From contig OY288239.1 in the NCBI GenBank assembly GCA_958450325.1, positions 59,539,049 to 59,603,048 of the forward strand: DNA of 64,000 nucleotides, given 5' to 3'. Shown here piece by piece: positions 34,208 to 45,368 of this stretch (its first letter is position 1; each line of letters starts with the position of its first letter). A model generated the notes under the pieces. The model did not search any database. It was not told the origin of the DNA and saw nothing but the letters and a program-made list of their open reading frames with translations. This DNA is from Agrostemma githago (taxonomy: Eukaryota; Streptophyta; Magnoliopsida; Caryophyllales; Caryophyllaceae). A program made the translations under genes and the position numbers.

Positions 34208-37200
34208 ATGTCTTCCGGAGAACGTCAAATTGTTGAAGCTGCAAGCAATGAGCCAATAGAGGAGGAGGAGGAGGAGGACGTTAGTGTCCCTCTCAGATGT
34301 AGGGCACGTATGCTTGAGAAGGTAATTTCCAATCAAAACGACAGACAGAAAGACTCCGTACGCGCAATTGGGTTTGGTAGGCTGCTATGGATTTCAAAAT
34401 CAGTAAGTACCCTTTACAGTACGTTCCATTCTGAAAGCGTTTGATGACGACTCCCATGTATTTTGGGCATCGAAGTTCAAGGAGTTCAGTGTGATGAAAC
34501 ACGACGTCCATGATTTTTTTCTACTACCACGCGGTCTAAATGAACTGGAGTTGGCACCGACCGGACGTAAGAAACACTCATTCCGACGAGGAGTTCAAGG
34601 CATTGAAGGATTTTTGGAGGCATCGTTACCATGTCGCTAACACCAGCAACCAAGTAAAACTAGGTGTTCTATTCGACGATCTTATGGCCGACAGATAGAG
34701 GGTGATTTATTCTGTAAGATGTTCGTTCTATTTGCAATCTCATCATTTCTATGCCAAACGTCAAACAATGGAATAGACCTAAAGCTGGTAAAAGTCGTTG
34801 ACAACGTCGCAGGTATTAGCTAGTACGACTAGTGTTCTTACATTCTGCATAACCTGGTCGACGCAGCTGCTGAGTCGAATAAAAGTCTGAAGTTTTTGGG
34901 AGGTTGTGTTCCGTTTCTCATGATCACATACCTCCACAGGTTCGATTTTCATGGACAATCTTGCCCACACAATCTACCGTTAATTAAACACTGGAACAAC
35001 GATAATCTCGTAGCACGACTACACGGTGAGATGATGGCTGGTTCATTGAGTAGGCAGGTGTGGTCGAGAACCGGCTGGTTCGTTTGGTAGGCAGGTGCGG
35101 TTGAGAACTAGCTACCCACGGTCGTATTCCGACAGAGTCGAAGTCAATATGGTGCTTCTAATCACCGGTAACGCTAATCCGGAATGTACATCTTCGTGTT
35201 CCAATCACCGAAACAGCGGAAAGAAGTTCATCCAGATAGAACTCCCACCTAGGCTCGAGGACGATAGCGAACTGGCCGCTCGGGCTTACGACGTAAGTAA
35301 ATTGATACAATCTCGAATATGTTATTACTATTGACACTTCAGTATATACAGATTGGAGTGTTTAAAAAAATCTTCACAAACTGAAATTTACTATTCATAC
35401 ATCTGTTCTCAAATCGGTTATTACTATTGATACATTTGTTTTTACTATTGATACATCAGTTCATAGGCTTAGAGTGACGGATGGAAAGAGTTGAAGTTTT
35501 AAAAAAAGTCTTTACAAAATTAAAGTTCGAAGTTTTGATTTTAATTATTACGAAGATTGTAGTTTTACTCAGTAATATCTCGGTCGCATGATACTATTTC
35601 TGAGAGCGATTGAGGACCGGTTTTAATTATTCTGAGATGGTACCTATTTTATTAATTGCAGCACTGTACGCTAATTACTTACTAACGTTGCAGGACATTC
35701 ATATGATGCTAGTCAAGATGCAAAGGAATAAGGTGGTTTTTCATGCTTGGTTTGGTGAAGCAGCTACTGAAATTAAGGATCGGACCATGCCGTCCTCTCT
35801 CGGGATTGAAACAGATCGGTATCAACTATCTCAGGCGTTCTGGATGAGCGACGAACTCCATCGATATGTTGATCAAGTGTGCGAGTCAGCATTCTGTTTT
35901 CGAGACTCAGCTGCCACTGCACCAATGTACTCTGCATCGTCTGGAAATACTACAATCGACATAACACCCCGGGAAGAAGATCACGTAGATGTGCAGGTAA
36001 GAGATGTACAACTACATTCTACTGGTGCAACTGTGCATACTGACGCAAGTGTGCAGCAGCCTGAAGTGCCCGTGGAGCAGCAGACTACTGGAACTGTGCA
36101 GGTGGGCGGCGATGCAGGTTCGGACCAGGTGGATGTGGACAGTGAGTCCATGGTGGAGGAACAACGACTTGAACAGCCGGTTGACCAGTCAGACGCAGTA
36201 GTGCCATCTAAGAAACGAGTTCAACACAACGTACAAGGATCGTCATCTAAGCGGCAGTGCTCCACAGAACATTAGCCAGTAAATACTCCAGTGCAAGGTA
36301 TCGTTGCAGAGTCATCTCCACGGGGAACAATGTCATCATTAAGGAGCCGCATCCTTGACGGTGGGGATGATCTCGGGTGCACTCTGGATTTTGGGACATT
36401 GATACTAAAGCGCTGACCATGTCAAAAACATTCCGGAGTAACCAGCAACTGCTAAGAAACCTCCCGAATTTACGGAAGCATGTAGCGGACTACAGTCTAC
36501 TTGATGACCACACTTATCCCAACGAGTAAGCTTCCTTTTCACCCTTCTGAGTTCTTATTTCGTGTGACCTACTCACCTACTGACAACTAATAAATATTTC
36601 CCATTTTACTGAATTTAGTGAGCTGCTAGCATGGAAGGACGCAAAACTCACTCGCTCGGACGTACTGACCATGCTCCCTAACACGGACACGTCGTCTTCC
36701 GTCCTAGAGTGTTGGTCGACTCTTCTTAATCATATTTCCGCTACAGACCCAGGAGACGGTACTATTCCAACAATGACATTCATGGGGTTACGCCACTCGG
36801 TATGCACCAACCCACCCTTTGAACATTTGTACATTATTTTTCTATGATAATAGTCTACATTATGCTTGAAACTTTAATTCAATTATTTTAGAACTTCAAC
36901 TCTCGCTTTCTGAAACTTTTGAACTCGTCTCCCACACACATTAATCTTCTATTCTTAACATTGAATATTTTGCAGTATTCAAAATGTCAACATAGTCGCT
37001 TTAAAACTTCAGCTAAGTCAATTCACAACTTCATAGCACAACATTTAAAACTTCATCAGCAGACGGTGGAAAGCTGAACATTGTTTTAATGTAAAAACAT
37101 CCTACTACACGCTTGAAACTTTAACTCAAATTCTTTGCAACTCCAACTCTAAATTTATGAAACTTCAGAGCCGTATATTTGCATCTTCAGTGCCTCACTC

Positions 37201-38610
37201 AGTATTTAAATAATAGAGTGTTTGAAACTTTAATTCAACTATAACATAACTTCAGCACATAAAGTTTACAACTTCAGTAGATGACATTTACAACTTCGTA
37301 CTCAAATCAACCTACTGCACGCTTGAAACTTTAACTCAAATACATTACAACTTCAACTCCCACACTCTACAACTTCAAAATCATGTCCCACATTCATTTG
37401 CATAACATAATGCCTGAAACTTTAATTCATACTCTTTGAAACTCCAACTCTCGATTTATGAAACTTCAGAACAGTTTATTTGCATCTTCAGTGCCTGGCT
37501 CAGTTTTTAAAAAATAATGTCTTTGAAACTTTAATTCAATTATAATATAACTTCAGCATATAACTTTTACAACTTCAGTACTTCACTGGTACACATAATG
37601 GGACACTTCACAACATCAGTGTGCAACACACTTTTGAAACTTTAATTCGTTCCCTTTACAACTTCAGTGCACAACATCTACAACTTCGTAATAAACTGGT
37701 GTCGAGTCCATTTTCTTCCTGTTCAAACATTAAACCCTGCATTTGAAACTTTAATTCAAGTAGTTCAGAACTTCAACTCTCAGCTTCTGAAACTTCAAAT
37801 TACGTGTCAAATATATTTTTCATATTCAGTACATTTTACATGTTCAATACATTTCTCATCTACAAGTACTAAATTCCACAGGATGTCATAACAAATCTTA
37901 AAGAGAATTTTGACCAAGCAACCCATTTAGATGCCCTGAAGGACAAGCTTTATAGATTCTGGGACGCATTCATCAAAGACTGCCGTCCGGTAGTCAATTT
38001 GCAGTCCGACCTAATTTTTGTGCCAGTGAACCTCAACCAATACTTTGCCTGCATTTGTATCAACTTCAAGAAAAACACAATCGATGTGCTAGACCACTAC
38101 CTACACCCTGACTTTCCGAACTCCGACGTCTACAAGGCCGCATACATTATTGTAAGTAATACTCATCCACAACTTACTATATCGTACTAGAAAATATAGC
38201 AATCTGATATGAGCTGACGCAGCTAACTCCAATTTCTCGCAGGCAGCTGGAATGAGTAACTACTTAGAAGTGAAGGGGGTTACCAAAGCCATCCAGCTCC
38301 CTTTCTTTGAAATAAAACAGGTGAAAATGGAATGGCAGAGTAATGTCATAACTCAAAAGGAGTCTGGATTGTTCACAATAATGCACATGCTGCTGTATGA
38401 GGTTGAAGATGAGGTGCCACCCCACGACGATCTTCAGCGAAAGTCTGTAGGCGATTTCTCATAGTCTAGCTCATTGCCACATTCATTCTCTCCAACTACA
38501 ACAGAGAACAGAAAATAATCCGCAAACAGATCGGCAAATTCAATGCGGACAAAGAAGACATTTGGGATATTTTGAAGGAGAAACATAAGGCTCTCTAGGT
38601 CTACACTAGT
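34208..38610 (+). pseudogene. Ulp1-like (C48 peptidase) gene of a Mutator-like element
   Basis: Exon-like segments: MSSGERQIVEAASNEPIEEE and RAIGFGRLLW (34208-34402); a DUF1985-like FDDDSHVFWASKF...HDFFLLPRG (about 34425-34540); LGGCVPFLMITYLHRFDFHG (about 34890-34960); a 35610-36275 ORF with VVFHAWFGEAATEI, then low-complexity Val/Gln/Asp and a basic KKRVQHNVQGSSSKRQ. The peptidase region is VPVNLNQYFACICINFKKN with IDVLDHYL (38017-38110) and ITQKESGLFTIMHML (38340-38400). The catalytic Asp and oxyanion Gln seem kept, but the His is F/Y and the Cys is Ser (ESG for DCG), so it is probably inactive. Stops between segments also argue for a pseudogene. Ulp1-bearing MULEs of this type are known in plants. 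Confidence 0.65.
36860..37870 (+). repeat. Dispersed short repeats in a Ulp1-gene intron
   Basis: At least eight copies of GAAACTTTAA(T/C)TCAA and many of ACAACTTCAGT / GAAACTTCA lie at irregular ~100-bp spacing. They sit between exon-like sequence ending near 36800 and the exon beginning near 37880. Words of the same family in reverse orientation occur at 44850-45260. Confidence 0.7.
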
Positions 38611-38645
38611 CGTAGGAAGTAATTCCCCCAACATAGTTATGTAAC

Positions 38646-39865
38646 TGATCTAGCGTATTTTATATGTGTTTACGACGGAGAATTATGCTAGATTCGATGA
38701 TGAAAGGTGCGGATTTAGAGTGGAAAATCGTCTAATTGGTTTTATCCAATAAATTGTGCTTTATTGAAGAAAAGACGGTTTTTAGAGCTCTAATTCCGTG
38801 ATGTGAGATTTGGGCTCGATATGGAGAGTGTGAAGAACAAGCCCAACAAAACCGAGTGAAAAGTCAAAGTGCAGCTCTGGATTGAAGACGAAATTGCGTT
38901 GGAGTCCGTCTGTGTCAGCTTAATTATTATTTATTATTATATTACTATTATTATTAGAGTTAGAAAATAACTAGACTTTCCTTTTTTTTTTATTAGACTA
39001 CATATTATTAGTATTAGGAATATCATTCAATCATCATCACGTTCAATAAGAGAAGAGAAAAAAAACCCTAATCATGTGTAACTAATCTTCCTTCTCGGAT
39101 CAAAGATTTGAAGCTTTTGGGTTAATTGATTGTGAGACTTTCTTAATCTTTATTTAATTACTTGAGTATTGTTTATTCCTTGTGCTAATTTTATGATTGT
39201 TCTTTGTTTAATCTTTTTGGCCAATTGATTATTTCAATCTTCAATCTATTGCAATTCTTTGTGTTATAATTCGTAATTGTTCAATTCACTAGATAAAGTT
39301 GCAACCTTTAGACCTAATTATTTGTATGCGTTTCATCGTAATGGGGTAAAAGAAGGAATAAACATATAATTCAAACCAATAACCGCGTGTGTTAAAGGTC
39401 GTTATTTCTATTGATTTGTTTATATCGTTCATGCTGTTATTGAATTAAATCTAGACGCATGGATTAGGTTGTTCAATAATTAGGTTGCTTAGTATCGCGT
39501 TTCGACCTAAGTAATATTATCTACGGAACAATTGGAACTTTCAGTTTCACAATAGAATACTCAAGGATTAAATAAAGGTTAGTAGTCGATGATCAATCGT
39601 TTAACTAGTTAGTGGATTTTCTTTGAGTCGAGTTTCTTAATCATCTGAATTCATCATTATTAGGTATTTTATTTTATTTATTTTAGTTGTTAGACAAATC
39701 ACTCATAAAATCCCCCATTATTCTTGTTACATTTATTTATATTAATTACACATTAATTTACCTCGCCTTCCCTGTGGATTCGACACCCGACTTACCTCTA
39801 CTATATTGTTAAAGGTAATAGGACTTAATTATTTATCTTTGGGAGCATACGACCTAGGCTCACCA
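38646..39865 (+). repeat. 5' LTR of the Athila-like element
   Basis: Starts TGATCTAGCGTATT; few differences from the 43409 copy are visible. Confidence 0.92.
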
Positions 39866-39867
39866 AT

Positions 39868-39888
39868 TTTGGCGTTGTTGCCGGGGAA
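39868..39888 (+). other. Primer-binding site (tRNA-Asp type)
   Basis: TTTGGCGTTGTTGCCGGGGA directly follows the LTR. It is close to the TGGCGCCGTTGCCGGGGA site known from Athila elements, with changes in the middle. Confidence 0.7.
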
Positions 39889-39927
39889 GGCAATTAGTTG
39901 TTTTTGTGTGATTATTTGTTTTTGTGA

Positions 39928-40398
39928 GTGTCTCTAGTAAATAATACTTTAATTGAAGGTCTGTTTCTTGGTCATCTAGAAATGAGTTTTTCGTGTCCCC
40001 AACTTGATAATGAGTTACTACATTACTATTTGGAAAGACTCACAGAGTATGTGCTAGAACGCAAATATTTACCTATGAGTAACGAACAACTCTTGGTAGC
40101 GATTTACCATAACTTTAATCGTGCAACTCAAATCGATTTACAAGTTGAAAGTGATGGTAGATTTCTTGAGTTAGGCCGTAATGAAAAATGGGATGTGATT
40201 GATCTTTTGGTTAACAATGCTCGAGAATTAGAGATATCCACTTTATTTCTTGAACTTCCCCAATACTTCGAGACTTCTCCTAATCATGTATTGATTTTTA
40301 GTGATGATGTGACCAAAATTGAGTATCCTACTTCTCTTAGCCATGTCGATGCTGCTCCACTGATGATGGGGGAGAGGATGATGACTCATATTTATTGA
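39928..40398 (+). CDS. Hypothetical ORF in the Athila-like element
   Basis: A 156-codon ORF starting near the primer-binding site; the first internal Met of good context gives MSFSCPQLDNELLHYYLERL. It is leucine- and acid-rich (LLVAIYHNFNRATQIDLQVE, KWDVIDLLVNNARELEISTL) and probably helical. It does not show gag zinc knuckles or protease motifs, and I do not recognise it. A following frame (40395-40724, LDFPSSTYFIDYSLGGELGD) could be a continuation past a frame change. It may be a diverged gag N-terminus or an ORF private to this non-autonomous group. Confidence 0.4.
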   Translation: MSLVNNTLIEGLFLGHLEMSFSCPQLDNELLHYYLERLTEYVLERKYLPMSNEQLLVAIYHNFNRATQIDLQVESDGRFLELGRNEKWDVIDLLVNNARELEISTLFLELPQYFETSPNHVLIFSDDVTKIEYPTSLSHVDAAPLMMGERMMTHIY

Positions 40399-40724
40399 CC
40401 GTGCCTTATACAAAACCCGTATTAGATTTCCCCTCATCCACCTATTTTATTGATTACTCTTTAGGAGGTGAATTGGGTGATATATTATGGGATTTGAAAG
40501 ATGTATCTATAAAGAGCATGGACACAGAAAAATTGGTTGAGATGGCGTCTTTATCTAAAGAATCATACCATGAATCTGTATTAATTTTTAAGAAATTTAT
40601 AGACACGAGTAATAACGTTCTATATACCTCTATATTTATGCGGTGTGTGTGGTATATTTTTTTTGTAATGTTTTGTACGATTTTCACTAACTCTTTTTCT
40701 AGCTTGTTTGATCATCTCCTATGA

Positions 40725-43408
40725 GCATTGACTTGTTCCGATCTTGATACAAAATGGGTTACTTCATAGAGGGGTAGTGCTGTGTGACCCCATTCCGTCG
40801 TGCGGGACGTTAAATCAGCGCTTACGGGAGGCAACCCGCTTCTTGTTATTTGATGAATTTTTTTTTTGAATAAGTTAGTTTGTGGACTTCACTTTAACTT
40901 GGATAAAGGGAGCAGTCGAGAAAATTGATCTTTTAGACCCAATTAATGAAGATTCCGCTTTCATGTCGGGTCAACGACGTAAAACAAGAGCGCTTCCGGG
41001 AGACAACCCGTGTCCTTTATATTTTTCTTATTCTTTTTATTAAGGGTCGTGTTTCATTATATTAGATAAGTAATAGTTTTTCATATTTTTGTCGAATAAG
41101 TCGATGGTATTTTTATTTTTGATTTTGAGTGTGATAATAATTTTTAGTAGTTTGTAGGAATGAGATAGACTAATTTCAGAAGTTGGGGCGACTTGCGCGA
41201 GCCCTGGACGACTAGCATGGCGGCCCCTCAAAATCAAAGCAAAATTGAAGAAAATCGAAAAAGAGGACGAAATTTGAGGCCTTGGCGCGAGCCGCGCGGC
41301 GCCTATGCGACTCGCGCAATCTCCCTTCACTGTACAAGTTTGTTTTTCTATTTTAAAAGAAAAAAAAATCAAAAATCAACAAATACGTTCACTACCTAGA
41401 TTCCCCATCTTCATCTTCTTCTTCCTCCTCTTCATCCCCTTTCTGATTTCCCTAAATCAAACCCCACCTTTTTCAATTCCTAATCCCTAATTTCAATTCA
41501 TCCTTGATTCTTCCCTAATTCCACCCTCATACTAAAAAAAAATCATCAATCCCCATCCTCCTACTATAAACCATCTTCCAATAATCTACCTCCTTATACT
41601 TTCACCATCATCGATCCCATCTTGCGCTGCCAGTCTTTGTTCGCCGGTCAGTCTGCGTCGCCATCCTTGGTTGTCCGCGTCGGTCCCTGGTGCGTCAGTC
41701 AGCTATTGTGTCCGTGGGTGTTTCCGTCGTGTGTGTGGTCTGTGTCAGCCGCTTGTATCCCCAGTCTCAGGTCGGTTGTCTCGAGGGGGCTGTTGGTTTG
41801 TTTAGTGGTGTTAGTCTGGTTGTCAGTTATGTTCCATTGCAGATTTTGGCCAAGTTTGTTGCTTTTGGTGCGGAATGGGTAATGATGGCTGCTAGTGTTT
41901 GATTCGTTTGGTGGCAGCAGCAATGTTTGTCCCGAGAGCTGAGGGAGAGGGTGAAGCGAGTTGGTGAGGATGTCTTTGGATTTCTGAGACAGAAGTTTGA
42001 TTGGCATTATTGAATTATACTCGGTGAATGTCACCAAATTCAGATCTGGTTGTTTTTTATTGGGTATGAAATCGTGTCCTTCATCTCTTTTATTCATACG
42101 ATTACAGTTGTTGCTATTATGGTCGGTAGTTGGGTTTGTTGTGCTGCTAGTTTGCCTTAATTGTGGAATCGATTTGAAATTATCCCGACTTGGGCGAGTT
42201 TGGTTGTGTTGGCATCAGATTGTCGTCGGGGTTGTGGTGCTGTGATTGTCCGTGTTCATATGTGTAACTTAATCATGTCAGTTGCAGTTGTGTTTTCATA
42301 GTTGGTATGAGAGTTATTTGCTTTGTTATAGTTTCGAGGGTTGAGGGCAACAATGCGTTGGCTGAGTTAGTGAGGCTGCTGTGAGATGGAGGTTCGAATA
42401 CTACTCCATATTATAAAAATTAGCCTTGGTGTGAGTTACGACGAGTTGTTTGTCGGTGTTGAAGACCTTTCCCCGTTTGTTTATGTCCTTAGTCTCACAT
42501 TGAGGACAATGCTCGGAATAAGTGTGGGGAGGGATATATTTGTCTCGTCTTCGTAACTGTCCTTTGTGTTGTAATTATGATGTTATTTGAAGGAAAAAAA
42601 AGATGCAAAAAAAGAAAAAAAATTGAAAAAATGAAAAAATGAAAAAAGAAAGAAATAAATACCCGGCTAGGTGAAAACACGAAAGGGCGCCTAGGCAAGA
42701 ATGGTAAATGTGGCCGAGGACGGAGTGAAAACCCGAAAGGGCGCTTCGGGTAAAAAGAAAAATCGAGTTGCGTGCCACGAGAGTAGTGTGAGTGAAATAA
42801 AAAATGAATAGCTAGAGTGAAAATCCGCAAGGGCGGACGCTCTAGGCAAAATGAGGGATTCAGGAAAAATTCACATATACTTTCTCCATTCTTGGTGTTG
42901 GTGTCATAAGAAGGGTGACACAGAAGGTCGGTCAGGTAGGATAGTTGGTTAAGGTGAGAAGAATCGCGGTGCGGTGTAGTCATAACACTAAATCTTATGC
43001 GATTGGAGTATTGTACTGTTTTGTGTTGTTGAGGGGTGTTAAAGGCGTTAGGTCGATCACATGTGTGGGTTGTGGAGAAATTATGGTATACATCTTTTAC
43101 CATTGGTGACATTTGTAGCACATGTGATCATGTTTAGGATTCGGAGAAATAAGGGGTGTAGTGTCATTTCCGATGATTTTGGGTGTTGTTTTGTGGTCAC
43201 AATCTTTGGTTGTTGTAGAGAATTTTCATGTTATTGTGACCTTGTGCTTAACCTTAGGATATATAAGGAGGGTGGTTGAAGACTTGAAGGGATGAGTTTG
43301 TTGTGTGATGTCGAGCTTACCATGTTTCTTTTGTAAGACCATCGGTGTTTTATTGTTGATGTTTCCGGGTTTTGCTCGGGACGAGCAAAGATCTAAGTGT
43401 GGGGAAGT
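40725..43408 (+). other. Non-coding interior of the Athila-like element
   Basis: Contains two GGGAG(G/A)CAACCCG blocks (near 40826 and 41000), GCGCGAG-rich sequence (41190-41325), and three GTGAAAA(C)ACGAAAGGGCGC-type repeats (42672, 42727, 42818) in an A-rich tract. A polypurine-like AAGTGTGGGGAGGG lies at 42519 and again just before the 3' LTR (near 43396). No credible protein, although many short ORFs exist. Confidence 0.6.
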
Positions 43409-44629
43409 TGATCTAGCATATTTTATATGTGTTTACGACGGAGAATTATGCTAGATTCGATGATGAAAGGTGCGGATTTAGAGTGGAAAATCGTCTAATT
43501 GGTTTTATCCAATAAATTGTGCTTTATTGAAGAAAATACGGTTTTTAGAGCTCTAATTCCGTGATGTGGGATTTGGGCTCGAGACAGAGAGTGTGAAGAA
43601 CAAGCCCAACAAAACCGAGTGAAAAGTCAAAGCGCAGCTCGGGATTGAAGACGGATTTGCGTTGGAGTCCGTCCGTGTCAGCTTAATTATTATTTATTAT
43701 TATATTACTATTATTATTAGAGTTAGGAAATAACTAGAGTTTCCTATTTTTTTTATTATTAGACTGCATATTATTAGTATTAGGAATATCATTCAATCAT
43801 CATCACGTTCACTAAGAGAAGAGAAAAAAACCCTAATCATGTGTAACTAATCTTCCTTCTCGGATCAAAGATTTGAAGCTTTCGGGTTAATTGATTGTGA
43901 GACTTTCTTAATCTTTATTTAATTACTTGAGTATTGTTTATTACTTGTGCTAATTTTATGATTGTTCTTTGTTTAATCTTTTTGGCCAATTGATTATTTC
44001 AATCTTCAATCTATTGCAATTCTTTGTGTTTGAATCCGTAATTGTTCAATTCACTGGATAAAGTTGCAACCTTTAGACCTAATTATTTGTATGCGTTTCA
44101 TCGTAATTGGGTAAAAGGAGGAATAAACATATAATTCGAACCAATAACCGCGTGTGTTAAAGGTCGTTATTTCTATTGATTTGTTTATATCGTTCATGCT
44201 GTTATTGAATTAAATCTAGACGCGTGGATTAGGTTGTTCAATAATTAGGTTGTTTAGTATCGCGTTTCGACCTAAGTAATATTATCTACGGAACAATTGG
44301 AACTTTCAGTTTCACAATAGAATACTCAATGATTAAATAAAGGTTAGTAGTCGATGATCAATCGTTTAACTAGTTAGTGGATTTTCTTTGAGTCGAGCTT
44401 CTTAATCATCTGAATTAATCATTATTAGTTATTTTATTTTATTTATTTTAGTTGTTAGACAAATCACTCATAAAATCCCCATTATTCTTGTTACATTTAT
44501 TTATATTAATTACACATTAATTTACCTCGTCTTCCCTGTGGATTCGACACCCGACTTACCTCTACTATATTGTTAAAGGTAATAGGACTTAATTATTTAT
44601 CTTTGAGAGCATACGACCTAGGCTCACCA
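43409..44629 (+). repeat. 3' LTR of the Athila-like element
   Basis: Starts TGATCTAGCATATT and ends GGCTCACCA before GTAAC. Confidence 0.92.
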
Positions 44630-44634
44630 GTAAC

Positions 44635-45368
44635 TATCTGTTTTCGGCAAAAAAAACTTTCATCCACTACTAAGTACTTAGCCCCAAACTAGTATTTCTT
44701 CATTGTCCTTTGTAAACGCACGAATGAGCTAAGACGCAACATTTTTTCCCCAAACATGGTGAATGCTATACGTCTATCAAAATAACCATGTGCCATTGTC
44801 TTTCACAGTTACAGATGCGCAGTTCTGAATGCACAACACTCAAGTAGCATGTATATAGTAACCACACTACTGAAGTTACAATTTAGCAGTGTTAAAGTTG
44901 TACCACATGCCTCTGCAGTTTCAAAATGTATGGAACTACATTTGCATGGATAAAAAACCAAACATTTTTATGATATATAAATTACCTATAGAAACACCTG
45001 TAGTTACGAACTTTGAAGTTTCATATATAATGCCCAGAAGTTAAAAACGAAATAAAGTGAAGTTTAACCGGAATGGAACTAAAATTGCATATAACAGAAA
45101 CCAAATATTTCTACACGTAAGTCAAACTTTAGGAATTATAATTTTAATCTAGCATCATGACAGAGGTAAAGTACCTACTGAAACACTTGTATACAGGAAG
45201 TTCCAAATTTCATAAATAATGTGTCAAATTTATTAAGGAATTAAACAGAAGTTTCAGCGGCAATCCAATTTCAGACCACAAAATATTTCTATAAAGACTC
45301 AACAAAGCAAGTTCTACTCAGCCAAGGTGATTCGACATTACAATACCCGAGCACTAAACTCACTAACT
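44635..45368. other. MULE interior between convergent genes
   Basis: No ORF. It resumes the sequence interrupted by the Athila-like element. CTGAAGTTACA, GAAGTTTC and related words are the reverse complements of the repeat words in the Ulp1-gene intron at 36860-37870. Confidence 0.45.

Larger units (their letters stand above)
38646..44629 (+). mobile_element. Non-autonomous Athila-like LTR element, 5.98 kb
   Basis: Two LTRs of 1220-1221 bp (38646-39865; 43409-44629) start TGATCTAGC and end GGCTCACCA, flanked by the 5-bp duplication GTAAC (38641-38645; 44630-44634). A primer-binding site follows the first LTR and a polypurine tract precedes the second. The 3.5-kb interior has no gag, protease, reverse transcriptase or integrase, only one moderate ORF. 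The Athila label rests on the tRNA-Asp-type site and conserved internal phrases such as CACATTGAGGACAATG with AAGTGTGGGGAG. It divides the Mutator-like composite. Confidence 0.88.

Noticed and set aside
41699..43121. Minus-strand ORFs of 132 and 208 codons in the Athila-like element
   Set aside because: Low-complexity Phe/Ser/His composition over A-rich repeats on the strand opposite to the element; no family resemblance.
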